The notes below the pieces were generated by a model, which made no database searches, had not been told where the DNA came from, and saw only the letters and a program-made list of their open reading frames with translations. Of a stretch of 64,000 nucleotides of DNA, positions 53,913-63,059 are shown piece after piece. Made by a program: the position numbers and the translations under genes. The DNA comes from JBOFOR01 sp051654865 (GTDB lineage: Bacteria; Bacillota; Clostridia; Peptostreptococcales; Peptostreptococcaceae), in assembly GCA_051654865.1 (NCBI GenBank), contig JBOFYV010000014.1, positions 1 to 64,000 on the forward strand, in the 5' to 3' direction. How positions within the stretch are numbered: position 1 is the stretch's first letter; each line of letters starts with the position of its first letter.

Positions 53913-54326
53913 ATGAATATAGCGTTAGTAGCACATGATGAAATGAAAAACACAATGGTAGGATTCTGTATAGGGTATGAGGCCATACTTGAAAAGTATG
54001 GATTATATGCTACAGGAACTACAGGTAAAAGAATAATGGATGAAACGAGTCTGAAAATAAATAGATTAGCATCAGGTCCATTAGGAGGAGATCAGCAAAT
54101 TGGAGCTTTGATAGTGAATCAAGATATAGATTTAGTTATTTTCTTAAGAGATCCATTGAGTGCACAAGCTCATGAGCCAGACATACAAGCTCTTATAAGA
54201 TTATGTGATGTGTATCATGTTCCAATAGCTACTAACTTAGCTTCGGCAGAGATATTTATAAAAGCCTTGGACAGAGGGGAATTTTCTTTTAGAGAAGTTC
54301 GAAAGACTAAAAGTCAAAGAGTTTAA
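53913..54326 (+). CDS. mgsA: Methylglyoxal synthase
   Basis: 137 residues. It turns dihydroxyacetone phosphate into methylglyoxal and phosphate, relieving sugar-phosphate stress under phosphate shortage. Motifs ALVAHDEMKNTM (residues 4-15), TGTTGKRI (phosphate-binding) and FLRDPLSAQAHEPDI with the catalytic Asp are present. I choose ATG 53913 after TGTGGAGGGGAAA. It follows rodA closely, as in other clostridia, and ends at a strong bidirectional hairpin. Confidence 0.95.
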   Translation: MNIALVAHDEMKNTMVGFCIGYEAILEKYGLYATGTTGKRIMDETSLKINRLASGPLGGDQQIGALIVNQDIDLVIFLRDPLSAQAHEPDIQALIRLCDVYHVPIATNLASAEIFIKALDRGEFSFREVRKTKSQRV

Positions 54327-54366
54327 AAAAAGTGTATTATACTATTTAGTATAATACACTTTTTTA
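54326..54366. terminator. Bidirectional terminator mgsA / flavodiiron gene
   Basis: AAAAAAGTGTATTATACT and its complement with a 4-base loop, A-run on one side and T-run on the other. Confidence 0.9.
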
Positions 54367-54367
54367 T

Positions 54368-55576
54368 TTATTTAATTAATTCTGCGAATTCACTACCAAA
54401 ATCTATACATTCGTTAAATACTTCTTCACTAGGGAAGAATTTCTTCTTTAAAGTAGGTATTGGCATTTTGAATGACATTGATTTAAGTATATTTTCTGCC
54501 ATCGTAATACCTTCTCCACTCCAACCATAAGAACCAAATACACCAGCAATCTTTCCTTGATTAGCCATCGGGTCAATAACAGAGAATAAATCCCACATTG
54601 GTTTTACCATACTTCTGTTTATTGTTGGAGAACCTAATAATATTACTCTTGAACAAACAACAGCATCATGCATTTCTTGTAATGACATATTTTCTAAGTC
54701 ATATAAAGTAACATCTATACCTTTAGATTCAAATCCAGCTTGTATTTTTTTAGCCATAGATAAAGTGTTAGTATACGCTGATAAATAGAATATAGCAGCC
54801 TTACCTTGGTTAGTATGGCTTAACACTTCCTTAGACCAATCTAAGTATCTCTTAACAGCTCCCATAGGGTCTTTAGAAAGTATAGGGCCATGAGAAGTTA
54901 ATATTGTATCGAATTCGATATTTAGATTAACTACTTTTTCTATTGCACTAACAACATGTTTAGCGAATGGTTTAACTATACAATCATAGTAAAGTTTAGA
55001 TGATTTTAAATAATCTTCGCTTTCAATAGCATCTGCATTAGTATTTGCAAAGTGACAACCAAATGCATCACAAGTAAATAATGTCTTATCTTCTTCTATA
55101 TAAGTAAACATTGTATCGGCCCAGTGTAAAAATGGTGTAGATATGAACTTTATAGTTCTTTTACCTATGTTTAAAACTTCACCGTCTTTTACTATATGGC
55201 ATTTAAAAGGTTTGTTAATTTGCTCAGTCAAGTAAGCTTTAGCAGGACCAGTACAGAAAACTTCTATATTTGGATTTAAATCTAATAAGTATCTTAAACT
55301 TCCTGCATGATCTGGTTCTGTATGATGAATTACAACATAGTCTATATCATTTATATTAGTAACCTGAGATAAATTTTCAAAAAATTCTTCTCTAAAATTT
55401 TCTTTAACAGTATCGAATAAAACAGTTTTTTCATCTTTTATTAAGTAACTGTTGTAAGTTGTTCCGAATTCTGTTTCCATTATTATATCGAATATTTCTA
55501 AATCCTTATCAACAACACCAGTAAAATATAAATCTTCTTTGATTTTAAAAACATTATTAGTTATAGTGTTACTCAT
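54368..55576 (-). CDS. Flavodiiron protein (A-type flavoprotein, FprA-like)
   Basis: 402 residues. A metallo-beta-lactamase-like domain holds the di-iron site (His85-x-Glu87-x-Asp89-His90 in HHTEPDH, with further His in PFLHWADTM). A flavodoxin domain follows from about residue 255 (AAIFYLSAYTNTLSMAKKI) to bind FMN. Such enzymes reduce O2 to water or NO to N2O and protect anaerobes. The start follows AGGGAGGAAATAC on the minus strand. It is a single-gene unit, and no rubredoxin domain is fused. Confidence 0.94.
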   Translation of the reverse strand: MSNTITNNVFKIKEDLYFTGVVDKDLEIFDIIMETEFGTTYNSYLIKDEKTVLFDTVKENFREEFFENLSQVTNINDIDYVVIHHTEPDHAGSLRYLLDLNPNIEVFCTGPAKAYLTEQINKPFKCHIVKDGEVLNIGKRTIKFISTPFLHWADTMFTYIEEDKTLFTCDAFGCHFANTNADAIESEDYLKSSKLYYDCIVKPFAKHVVSAIEKVVNLNIEFDTILTSHGPILSKDPMGAVKRYLDWSKEVLSHTNQGKAAIFYLSAYTNTLSMAKKIQAGFESKGIDVTLYDLENMSLQEMHDAVVCSRVILLGSPTINRSMVKPMWDLFSVIDPMANQGKIAGVFGSYGWSGEGITMAENILKSMSFKMPIPTLKKKFFPSEEVFNECIDFGSEFAELIK

Positions 55577-55810
55577 TTGTATTTCCTCCCTGAAAACTAA
55601 TTATAAAATACTTATACCCTTGTAATATAATTTTAAACAAAGTTGAGTAAAATTTAAATAAAAAAATAAGAAAACATACTATATAATAATAAAAAAAATT
55701 GGAAAAACTATAAAAGAGTAAAAAAATAAATTTTTGATACATAATATGAGATGGTGTATAATAATATTTATGTCGAAAAATAATATAACTTAGCGGAGGT
55801 TTTAAGATAC

Positions 55811-57655
55811 ATGAATAAAGTAGACTTAAAAAGGATTTTAAAAAAGGTTGAAAAGCCTGCTAGGTATCTTGGAAATGAAATAAACTCAATACATAAAGAT
55901 ACTTCGAACCAAAACTTAATAAGATATGCTCAGTGTTTCCCAGACTTATATGAAGTTGGTATGAGTCATTTAGGAAGTCATATATTATATGACGTAATAA
56001 ATAGAGATGAAGATGTATTCTGCGAGAGAGTATATTCTCCAGCTGTAGATATGGAAAACATAATGAGAGAGAAAAATATACCTATGTTTGCACTAGAGTC
56101 AAGAGAATCTATAACTAACTTTGACTTTGTAACATTTACACTTCAGTATGAACTTTCATACACTAATATATTAAATATATTAGATTTAGCTAATATACCA
56201 TTACTTAGAGATGAAAGAAAACTAGAAGACCCATTTATAATGGTAGGAGGGCCTTGTGCATATAATGTTGAGCCTCTAGCTGATTTTGTAGATGTTGTAA
56301 TCCTAGGAGAAGGTGAAGAAGTAAACTTAGAAGTAATAAGTGTTTATAAAGAGTGGAAGAAAAACAAAACTTCAAGAGAAGACTTCCTACAAAAAATATC
56401 TTCTATAAATGGTGTTTATATACCAAGCTTCTATGATGTTACATATAATGAGGACAATACGGTAAAAGAGGTTGTGCCTAATAGAGAAGGGATACCAGCA
56501 AAGCCTCAAAAGAGAATAATAAAAGAAATGGAAACAGTACCATATCCTGAAAAATTAATAGTACCTTTTATAGAAACAGTTCACAACAGAGTAGTGTTAG
56601 AATTATTCAGAGGTTGTACTAGAGGATGTAGATTCTGTCAAGCAGGTATGATATACAGACCTATAAGAGAAAAAAGTGTAGATAGACTAAAAGAAATAGT
56701 TGAAAATTTAGTTAAAAGTACAGGATATGATGAAATATCATTAACTTCATTAAGTACAAGTGATTATAGCCAATTAGAAGAATTAACAGACTTTTTAGTA
56801 AATGAATATACAGATAGAAATATAGGTATATCACTACCATCACTTAGATTAGATAATTTCTCTATGGAAATTGCAGAAAAGATACAACAAGTTAGAAAAT
56901 CAGGTCTTACATTTGCTCCAGAAGCAGGTACTCAAAGATTAAGAGATGTTATAAATAAAGGTGTATCAGAAGAAGATTTAAAAAATGCAACTAGAAAAGC
57001 ATTTGAAATGGGATGGAATAGTGTTAAATTATACTTTATGATAGGTCTTCCAACTGAAACATATGAAGATTTAGATGGAATCGCAAAACTTGCATATGAT
57101 GTTATAGATACATATAGAGATGTAAATGGCGGAAAATTAAGAAGAAGTTTTGGTGTTACAGTAAGTACGTCTACATTTGTACCTAAACCATTTACACCAT
57201 TCCAATGGCATGGACAAGACTATACAGAAGATGTAATAGAAAAGCAAAGACATTTAGTTAAAAAACTAAAAAATAGAGATATTAAATATAACTATCATGA
57301 CTCTAAAACTAGTTTAATGGAAGCTGTTATAGCTAGAGGAGATAGAAAAATAGGTAAAGTTATATATGATGCATTTAAAGCTGGAGCTAAATTTGATGGA
57401 TGGAGCGAGCATTTCAAATTAGATATATGGAAAGAAGCTATGGAAAATAATAATCTTTCAATAGAGTTCTATGCAAATAGACACAGAAACTATGAAGAAG
57501 TATTCCCATGGGATCACATAGATGTAGGAGTAAGTAAGAAATTCTTAATAAGAGAAAATGAAAAAGCTAATGCTGATGCAGTTACTCCTGACTGTAGACA
57601 CAAGTGTAATGCATGTGGTATAAATGCACATGATATAGGAAGGGGGATGTGTTAA
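55811..57655 (+). CDS. Radical SAM protein, TIGR03960 family
   Basis: 614 residues. An N-terminal B12-binding-like part is followed by a radical SAM core with Cys269-x3-Cys273-x2-Cys276 (GCTRGCRFCQAG). The C-terminus has further cysteines (CRHKCNACGIN) that could bind another cluster. The family is always paired with the DUF2344 protein encoded next and lies beside rng and rplU in many Firmicutes, which suggests a tRNA or ribosome role, but the reaction is unknown. ATG 55811 follows GCGGAGGTTTTAAGATAC. Confidence 0.92.
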   Translation: MNKVDLKRILKKVEKPARYLGNEINSIHKDTSNQNLIRYAQCFPDLYEVGMSHLGSHILYDVINRDEDVFCERVYSPAVDMENIMREKNIPMFALESRESITNFDFVTFTLQYELSYTNILNILDLANIPLLRDERKLEDPFIMVGGPCAYNVEPLADFVDVVILGEGEEVNLEVISVYKEWKKNKTSREDFLQKISSINGVYIPSFYDVTYNEDNTVKEVVPNREGIPAKPQKRIIKEMETVPYPEKLIVPFIETVHNRVVLELFRGCTRGCRFCQAGMIYRPIREKSVDRLKEIVENLVKSTGYDEISLTSLSTSDYSQLEELTDFLVNEYTDRNIGISLPSLRLDNFSMEIAEKIQQVRKSGLTFAPEAGTQRLRDVINKGVSEEDLKNATRKAFEMGWNSVKLYFMIGLPTETYEDLDGIAKLAYDVIDTYRDVNGGKLRRSFGVTVSTSTFVPKPFTPFQWHGQDYTEDVIEKQRHLVKKLKNRDIKYNYHDSKTSLMEAVIARGDRKIGKVIYDAFKAGAKFDGWSEHFKLDIWKEAMENNNLSIEFYANRHRNYEEVFPWDHIDVGVSKKFLIRENEKANADAVTPDCRHKCNACGINAHDIGRGMC

Positions 57656-57657
57656 TT

Positions 57658-58356
57658 ATGAGCAAAATAATAAGAACAAAGTTTAATAAAGAAGGAGATA
57701 TGATATATATATCACACCTTGATTTACAACAGTTATTACAAAGAGCATTTAGAAGAGCAGAAATAGAACTAGTTCACTCTCAAGGGTTTAACCCTCATCC
57801 AAAGATAAGCTATGGTAATGCCTTAGCTTTAGGTACAGAAAGTCAAGGAGAGTACGTAGACGTTGAAATAGAAGCTGATTTAAGTGTAGAAGAATACTTA
57901 GATAGAATGAATTCACAATTACCAAAAGGTATTGAGTTTATAAAGGCTATGGAAATAACAAAACAAACTCCTTCATTAGCATCAACTATAGAGTATGGAG
58001 AATATATATTTACTATAGAATTAGAAAAATCATTAAGCAAAGAGTTTGTAAAAAATAAGTTGTTAGAATTTATGGCAAATGAAGAAATAATGATAACAAA
58101 GAGAAATAAAAAAGGTAAACTTGTAGAATCTAATATAAGACCTATGATAAAACATTTTGATATACTAGATTTAGAAGAAAGCTTTATAACACTTGAAGCA
58201 ACTATAGCTACAGGATCTAAAGCTAATCTAAATACAAATATATTTATACCTAGAATAATTGAAATGCTAGAACTAGATATGGATCCGTTGGATGTAGATA
58301 TATTAAGAAGAGATTTATACGTGGTAGAAGATGGTCAATTAGTTTCTCCGATGTAA
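57658..58356 (+). CDS. DUF2344 (TIGR03936) partner of the radical SAM protein
   Basis: 232 residues, beginning MSKIIRTKFNKEGDMIYISH, with HLDLQQLLQRAFRRAEIELV at about residues 20-39 and GFNPHPKISYGNALALGTES shortly after. It is found next to, or fused to, the preceding radical SAM protein across Firmicutes, so both probably act together; the substrate is unknown. I choose ATG 57658 after AAGGGGGATGTGTTAATT; the in-frame TTG at 57649 overlaps that site. The stop codon of the first gene lies two bases before this start. Confidence 0.92.
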   Translation: MSKIIRTKFNKEGDMIYISHLDLQQLLQRAFRRAEIELVHSQGFNPHPKISYGNALALGTESQGEYVDVEIEADLSVEEYLDRMNSQLPKGIEFIKAMEITKQTPSLASTIEYGEYIFTIELEKSLSKEFVKNKLLEFMANEEIMITKRNKKGKLVESNIRPMIKHFDILDLEESFITLEATIATGSKANLNTNIFIPRIIEMLELDMDPLDVDILRRDLYVVEDGQLVSPM

Positions 58357-58375
58357 GATAAAATATAACGAAGTG

Positions 58376-58403
58376 AAAAAAGGTGGAATTACCACCTTTT
58401 TTC
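58376..58403 (+). terminator. Rho-independent terminator
   Basis: AAAAAAGGTGG and CCACCTTTTTT with a 5-base loop. Confidence 0.85.
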
Positions 58404-58434
58404 GTATGGATAATATACAGTTAGGAGGGCATTT

Positions 58435-59838
58435 ATGAAAAATATAATAATAGAATCTCTCGTTTCATCTCAGAAAACAGCAGTTCTAGAAGATGATAAG
58501 TTAAGTGAAATATTAATTGAAGATAATAAAATAAATAAAAAAGTATCTAACATATATAGAGGTATTGTAAAAAAAGTATTGCCAGGTATAGGTGCTTGTT
58601 TTGTAGATATTGGATTTGAAAAATTAGCTTATCTTCAGTTGAAAAAGGATAACACTATAAAATCAGGGCAGGAAATTTTAGTACAAGTTAACAAAGAAGA
58701 AATAGGAACTAAAGGAGCTAAGCTTAACTTAGAAATAAGCTTAGCAGGCAGATACTTGGTATACATACCATCTAATGATAGAACTACAATATCAAATAAA
58801 ATACAAGATGAAAAAGAAAGATTTAGATTAAAAAAAATTGCTAAAAGTATAAATAAGGATGAGTTGGGTCTTATAATAAGAACTGAAGCTATAGGATGTA
58901 GCAAAGAAGAACTTGAAAGTGATTTAGAAGAGTTAAAAACAGAATACGACTCTATATTAAAAGAATATAAGTTAGGTATTGGACCTAGACTTTTATATAA
59001 AGGTTTAGATTTTGCATCTAAATATGTAAAAGATAATGTAAATGAAAATGTAGACAAGATTATTACTAACGATATAAAGAAATATGAAGAGTTAAAAAGT
59101 ATATTAAAAAATATAAACAAAGAATATATAAAAAAGTTAAATCTTCAAGAAAATAGAGATGTTTTTGACTTATATAAAGTTAATACACAACTAGAGAAAG
59201 CTTTGAATAAAAAGGTATGGTTAAAAAGTGGTGGGTATCTAATTATTGAAAAAACAGAAGCTTTAACTGTTATAGATGTTAATACAGGTAAATTTACAGG
59301 GAATCTAAAACTAGGAGAGACTGTATATCAAACAAATTTAGAGGCAGCAAGTGAAATCGCTAGACAACTAAAGTTAAGAGATATAGGTGGTATAATAATA
59401 GTAGATTTCATAGATATGAATAAATCAAAATATAAAGAAAAGTTAATTAAGTTATTAGAAGAAGAATTAAACAAAGATAAGAGAAAATGTGAAGTTTTAG
59501 GAATGACTAGACTTGGTCTTGTAGAAATAGCTAGAAGAAGAGAAAAAGATTCAATAGATAAATATTACTTAAGTGAATGTACAGAATGTGAAGGCAATGG
59601 GTATATTAAATCTACTAGTTACATTATAGATGAAATAGAAAAAGAAATTATTAGAATCAAAAGCCATACATCTTACTCTAATATAACAATAGAAATTGAT
59701 GAAGAATCTTATGAAAAAATTAGAAAAAGTTTTTTAGATATAATAAATATAATTAGCACAAAATATGATATAGTTATAAATTTGATATCTAATAAAGCTA
59801 TAAATTATAAAAAAATGAATATAATTTATAATAGTTAG
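58435..59838 (+). CDS. rng: Ribonuclease E/G family protein
   Basis: 467 residues. An S1-like RNA-binding part occupies about 35-120 (NIYRGIVKKVLPGIGACFVD). The catalytic Mg sites are VIDVNTGKFTGN and IVDFIDMNKSKYK, and a zinc-link CTECEGNGY stands near residue 380. It cuts single-stranded A/U-rich RNA in rRNA and mRNA turnover. ATG 58435 follows TTAGGAGGGCATTT. No degradosome scaffold tail is present, as expected for RNase G size. Confidence 0.93.
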   Translation: MKNIIIESLVSSQKTAVLEDDKLSEILIEDNKINKKVSNIYRGIVKKVLPGIGACFVDIGFEKLAYLQLKKDNTIKSGQEILVQVNKEEIGTKGAKLNLEISLAGRYLVYIPSNDRTTISNKIQDEKERFRLKKIAKSINKDELGLIIRTEAIGCSKEELESDLEELKTEYDSILKEYKLGIGPRLLYKGLDFASKYVKDNVNENVDKIITNDIKKYEELKSILKNINKEYIKKLNLQENRDVFDLYKVNTQLEKALNKKVWLKSGGYLIIEKTEALTVIDVNTGKFTGNLKLGETVYQTNLEAASEIARQLKLRDIGGIIIVDFIDMNKSKYKEKLIKLLEEELNKDKRKCEVLGMTRLGLVEIARRREKDSIDKYYLSECTECEGNGYIKSTSYIIDEIEKEIIRIKSHTSYSNITIEIDEESYEKIRKSFLDIINIISTKYDIVINLISNKAINYKKMNIIYNS

Positions 59839-59867
59839 TTGACAAATATTGAATAAAGTAGTAATAT
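59839..59867 (+). promoter_or_regulatory. SigA promoter of rplU operon
   Basis: TTGACA at 59839-59844, 17-base spacer, TAATAT at 59862-59867. It overlaps the end of rng and precedes the L21 leader. Confidence 0.8.
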
Positions 59868-59870
59868 TAA

Positions 59871-59946
59871 TAACTGTAATGCCGCACAGAAAAGGCTATA
59901 AACTTCTTTATGGAGTGCCTTGATGGCGAGTTTTGAGACCGAGGAG
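59871..59946 (+). promoter_or_regulatory. Ribosomal protein L21 leader
   Basis: A structured 5' untranslated region just upstream of rplU: ATGCCGCACAGAAAAGGCTATAAAC, then GGAGTGCCTTGATGGCGAGT and GAGACCGAGGAGG. This is the recognisable layout of the Firmicutes L21 leader, thought to bind L21 and repress the operon. It starts about 7 bases after the -10 element. Confidence 0.8.
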
Positions 59947-59955
59947 GTGTATTTA

Positions 59956-60267
59956 ATGTACGCTATAGTTAAAACAGGTGGAAAGCAATATAAAGTTGCT
60001 GAAGGTGATGTGTTATTCGTAGAAAAGTTAGAAGCTAACGCTGGTGATGTTGTTACTTTTGACGAAGTATTAGCTTGCACTAAAGATGGAGAGTTAGTAG
60101 TTGGAGCTCCAGTTGTTGAAGGTGCTACTGTTTCTGCAAAAGTTGTAGAGCAAGGAAAAGCTAAGAAAGTTGTTGTATTCAAGTACAAGGCTAAGAAAGA
60201 CTACAGAAGAAAGCAAGGACATCGTCAACCATACACTAAGGTAGTTATAGAAAAAATAAACGCTTAA
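59956..60267 (+). CDS. rplU: 50S ribosomal protein L21
   Basis: 103 residues, standard length, beginning MYAIVKTGGKQYKVAEGD and ending with the basic KKDYRRKQGHRQPYTKVVI. It binds 23S rRNA in the large subunit. I choose ATG 59956 because CCGAGGAGGTGTATTTA precedes it; the earlier in-frame ATG at 59920 lies inside the L21 leader. It heads the rplU-prp-rpmA operon. Codon use is stronger in G-containing synonymous codons than its neighbours, as expected for a highly expressed gene. Confidence 0.97.
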   Translation: MYAIVKTGGKQYKVAEGDVLFVEKLEANAGDVVTFDEVLACTKDGELVVGAPVVEGATVSAKVVEQGKAKKVVVFKYKAKKDYRRKQGHRQPYTKVVIEKINA

Positions 60268-60282
60268 TTGTAGGTAGAAGTA

Positions 60283-60600
60283 ATGATAAAAGTTAAATAT
60301 TATTACAAGGATGACTTTTCTTTAAAGGGCTTTTGTCTAAAAGGACATGCCGATTTCGCTGAAATAGGTTATGATATAGTATGTTCTGCAGTAACATCTA
60401 ATGCGATTGCAGTCATAAATTCTTTAGATAAGCTATTAAAAGTTGAATTTGAAAAAGTAGTTGGACAAGAAGGTCATATAGAATGTATTGTTAAAGATAC
60501 ATCTTTAGAACAATCTCAACTTCTATTAAATCATTTTCAGTTAGCAATGAATGAAATTAAACGGGAATATCCCAAAAATATAAAAATCTTAAAAAAGTAG
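60283..60600 (+). CDS. prp: Ribosomal-processing cysteine protease Prp
   Basis: 105 residues. The catalytic pair is in GHADFAEIGYDIVCSAVTSN: His22 and Cys34. Prp cuts the short N-terminal extension from ribosomal protein L27 in Firmicutes and relatives that carry one. The L27 gene is the next gene, and its product has such an extension. ATG 60283 follows a weak TTGTAGGTAGAAGTA. The order rplU-prp-rpmA is conserved. Confidence 0.94.
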   Translation: MIKVKYYYKDDFSLKGFCLKGHADFAEIGYDIVCSAVTSNAIAVINSLDKLLKVEFEKVVGQEGHIECIVKDTSLEQSQLLLNHFQLAMNEIKREYPKNIKILKK

Positions 60601-60613
60601 GGGGTGACTCCAT

Positions 60614-60904
60614 ATGTTAAACATGAACTTACAGTTACTTGCATCTAAGAAAGGGGTAGGATCTTCTAAAAACGGTAGAGATTCTATAGCTAAGAGATTA
60701 GGTGTTAAGAGATATGACGGACAAATAGTAACTGCTGGAAGTATAATAGTAAGACAAAGAGGTACTAAGATACATCCAGGAACTAACGTAGGTAAAGGTG
60801 GAGATGATACTTTATTCGCATTAGTTGACGGTGCTGTTAAATTCGAAAGAAAAGATAAGAAAAGAAAGAAAGTAAGTGTATACCCAGTTTCAATAGCTGA
60901 GTAA
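60614..60904 (+). CDS. rpmA: 50S ribosomal protein L27, with cleavable N-terminal extension
   Basis: 96 residues. The mature protein begins at the conserved SKKGVGSSKNGRDS. The residues before it, MLNMNLQLLA, are the extension that Prp removes. In the best-known Firmicutes the site reads LQFFA-SKKG; here it is LQLLA-SKKG. L27 reaches the peptidyl-transferase centre, so removal is needed for function. ATG 60614 follows AGGGGGTGACTCCAT. A hairpin ends the operon. Confidence 0.96.
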   Translation: MLNMNLQLLASKKGVGSSKNGRDSIAKRLGVKRYDGQIVTAGSIIVRQRGTKIHPGTNVGKGGDDTLFALVDGAVKFERKDKKRKKVSVYPVSIAE

Positions 60905-60911
60905 TATATAT

Positions 60912-60940
60912 AAAAGGAGTGTTGATACACTCCTTTTTCT
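60912..60940 (+). terminator. Rho-independent terminator of rplU operon
   Basis: AAAAGGAGTGT and ACACTCCTTTT stem with T-rich end. Confidence 0.85.
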
Positions 60941-61022
60941 TGTAAATAGATATTTAGTCGAATGATATCTATCTATTTAGGATACAATAATTAAAAAAAG
61001 TTTAATCAAGTAGGTGATTAAT

Positions 61023-62303
61023 TTGTTTATAGATAAAGCAAGAATATTTGTTAAGGCCGGAAACGGTGGAAATGGTGCGGTAGCTTTTAGGAAAGAAAAG
61101 TATGTTCCAGCTGGAGGTCCAGATGGTGGAGACGGTGGAAATGGTGCAAGTGTTATATTTGAAGTTGATTTAGGATTAAGAACTCTAATGGACTTTAAGT
61201 ATCAAAGAAAATACCATGCAGAACCAGGTGGAGACGGAAGTAAAAGTAAAAGAGCAGGTAAAAATGGAGACGATTTAGTTCTTAAAGTACCTGCAGGAAC
61301 AATAATAAGAGATGAAGTAACAGGATTAATATTAGCCGACTTAAAGCAAGAAGGCGATAGAGCTATAATAGCTAAAGGTGGTAGAGGTGGAAAAGGAAAC
61401 CAGCACTTCGCTAATGCTGTAAGACAAGCACCTGCTTTTGCGAAATCTGGTACAGATGGACAAGAGAGATGGATTGTTTTAGAACTTAAAATGATAGCAG
61501 ATGTAGGTTTACTAGGATTCCCTAATGTTGGTAAGTCGACATTCTTATCAGTTGTAACTAAAGCTAAACCAAAGATAGCTAACTATCACTTCACAACGTT
61601 AACACCTAACTTAGGAGTTGTTCAAACTAAGTTTGGTGAAAGTTTTGTGCTAGCTGATATACCTGGACTTATAGAAGGTGCTGCTGAAGGTATAGGGTTA
61701 GGACATGATTTCTTAAGACACGTTGAAAGAACTAAGGTATTAATACATATAGTTGATATATCAGGTATAGAAGGTAGAGATGCTTTAGAAGACTTTGACA
61801 AGATAAATGATGAATTAAAATTATACAATGAAAAGTTATCTACAAGACCACAAGTAGTAGTAGCTAACAAGATGGATATATTAGAAGATGAAAGTGTATT
61901 TGAGGACTTCAAAAACGAATTAGAAGGAAGAGGATACAAAGTATTCAAAATGTCAGCTGCAACTCGTCAAGGTATAGATGATGTAATAGCGTATGTAGCA
62001 CAATTACTACAAGAAGTAGAAGATATAGAATTAGTTACAGAAGAAGAAATGTATAGACCTGAGTTAGATGTACAAGAAGATGAAGGTTTAACAATTGAAA
62101 TAGATGAATATGGAGTATATGTTGTGACAGGTAAATCACTTAGAAGAATTATGTACTCTGTTAACTTTGATGATATGGAATCTCTTCAATATTTCCAAAA
62201 AGCTATGGAAAGTCAAGGTGTATTTGATAAGCTAAGAGAAATGGGAATTGAAGATGGAGACACAGTTAAAATTTACGAATTAGAATTTGAATTCTACAAT
62301 TAG
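61023..62303 (+). CDS. obgE: Obg GTPase
   Basis: 426 residues. An N-terminal glycine-rich Obg fold (residues about 1-155, e.g. GGNGGNGAVAFRKEKYVPAG) precedes the GTPase domain with P-loop GFPNVGKST, switch DIPGLIEGAAEGIGLGHDF and NKMD. A C-terminal OCT domain completes it. It acts in 50S assembly and the stress response; in Bacillus it is needed for sporulation onset. Of two starts, TTG 61023 fits AGGTGATTAAT upstream better than GTG 61014. It is followed by yhbY after 21 bases. Confidence 0.95.
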   Translation: MFIDKARIFVKAGNGGNGAVAFRKEKYVPAGGPDGGDGGNGASVIFEVDLGLRTLMDFKYQRKYHAEPGGDGSKSKRAGKNGDDLVLKVPAGTIIRDEVTGLILADLKQEGDRAIIAKGGRGGKGNQHFANAVRQAPAFAKSGTDGQERWIVLELKMIADVGLLGFPNVGKSTFLSVVTKAKPKIANYHFTTLTPNLGVVQTKFGESFVLADIPGLIEGAAEGIGLGHDFLRHVERTKVLIHIVDISGIEGRDALEDFDKINDELKLYNEKLSTRPQVVVANKMDILEDESVFEDFKNELEGRGYKVFKMSAATRQGIDDVIAYVAQLLQEVEDIELVTEEEMYRPELDVQEDEGLTIEIDEYGVYVVTGKSLRRIMYSVNFDDMESLQYFQKAMESQGVFDKLREMGIEDGDTVKIYELEFEFYN

Positions 62304-62324
62304 AATTAAAATAGAGGTGAAGAT

Positions 62325-62693
62325 ATGTTAAAAGGTAAGCAAAGAGCATACTTAAGATCGATAGCTAATACACTAGATCCTATAACTCAGATAGGAAAAG
62401 ATGGTGTATCAGAAAGTTTTTTAGAGCAACTAGATGGAATGCTAAGAACAAGAGAGATAGTTAAAGTTACAATACTTGATACAGCGGGTCTTGATACAAA
62501 AGAAACTGCAAATGCAGTATGTGAAGCTTTAAGAGCTGAATTTGTTCAAGCTATAGGGTCTAAATTTACTTTATATAAAAAGAATATGGAAGAGCCTAAA
62601 ATAGTATTCCCAGGACATGAGCAAGCAAAAGCTAAAGTTAAGGTTGAGAATACAACTAAAAAAGGAAAAGCAACAAAGAGAAAATATAGATAA
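62325..62693 (+). CDS. yhbY: YhbY-family CRM-domain RNA-binding protein
   Basis: 122 residues. The CRM domain is visible as LKGKQRAYLRSIANTLDPIT, QIGKDGVSESFLEQL and a later GSKFTLYKKN. It associates with pre-50S particles. A lysine-rich tail of about 25 residues (TTKKGKATKRKYR) extends past the usual end of about 97 residues. ATG 62325 follows AGAGGTGAAGAT. It is cotranscribed with obgE and ends at a terminator. Confidence 0.93.
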   Translation: MLKGKQRAYLRSIANTLDPITQIGKDGVSESFLEQLDGMLRTREIVKVTILDTAGLDTKETANAVCEALRAEFVQAIGSKFTLYKKNMEEPKIVFPGHEQAKAKVKVENTTKKGKATKRKYR

Positions 62694-62710
62694 TAATAAC
62701 TATAAAATAT

Positions 62711-62743
62711 AGAGCATCTAAATTGATTTAGATGCTCTTTTTC
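62711..62743 (+). terminator. Rho-independent terminator
   Basis: AGAGCATCTAAA and TTTAGATGCTCT with a 4-base loop and T-run. Confidence 0.88.
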
Positions 62744-62885
62744 TATTTACTATAAACTTTTATTAAATTAAAATTTAAAATAAATTAATTAAATAATTTA
62801 TAAAGTTTAAATAACTTATAAAATAAAATATAAATTAATGACAAATTTAAAGTATTAGACTATACTTACTCTTAAATAATTAAAT

Positions 62886-63033
62886 AGCTCTTATCAAGAG
62901 AGGTGGAGGGAATTGGCCCTGTGAAGCCCGGCAACCAGTATATTTATATACAATGGTGCTAAATCCAACAGCATAGTGCTGAAAGATAAGTATAAATTAG
63001 CGAATAGCCTGAGTTTATACTCAGGTTTTTATT
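62886..63033 (+). promoter_or_regulatory. SAM-I (S-box) riboswitch with terminator
   Basis: TCTTATC at 62889-62895 pairs with GATAAG at 62985-62990 as P1. Between them lie the S-box landmarks AAGAGAGGTGGAGGGAA, GGCCCTGTGAAGCCCGGCAA and the P3/P4 helices (TGGTGCTAAATCCA, GCATAGTGCT). The expression platform is the hairpin CCTGAGT/ACTCAGG with a T-run at 63008-63032; AGTATAAA just after P1 can pair with TTTATACT to form an antiterminator. SAM binding should stop transcription of the downstream homoserine dehydrogenase gene. It fills the 366-bp gap after yhbY. Confidence 0.95.
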
Positions 63034-63059
63034 TTAAAAAAAATAGGGGAGAGATGAAT

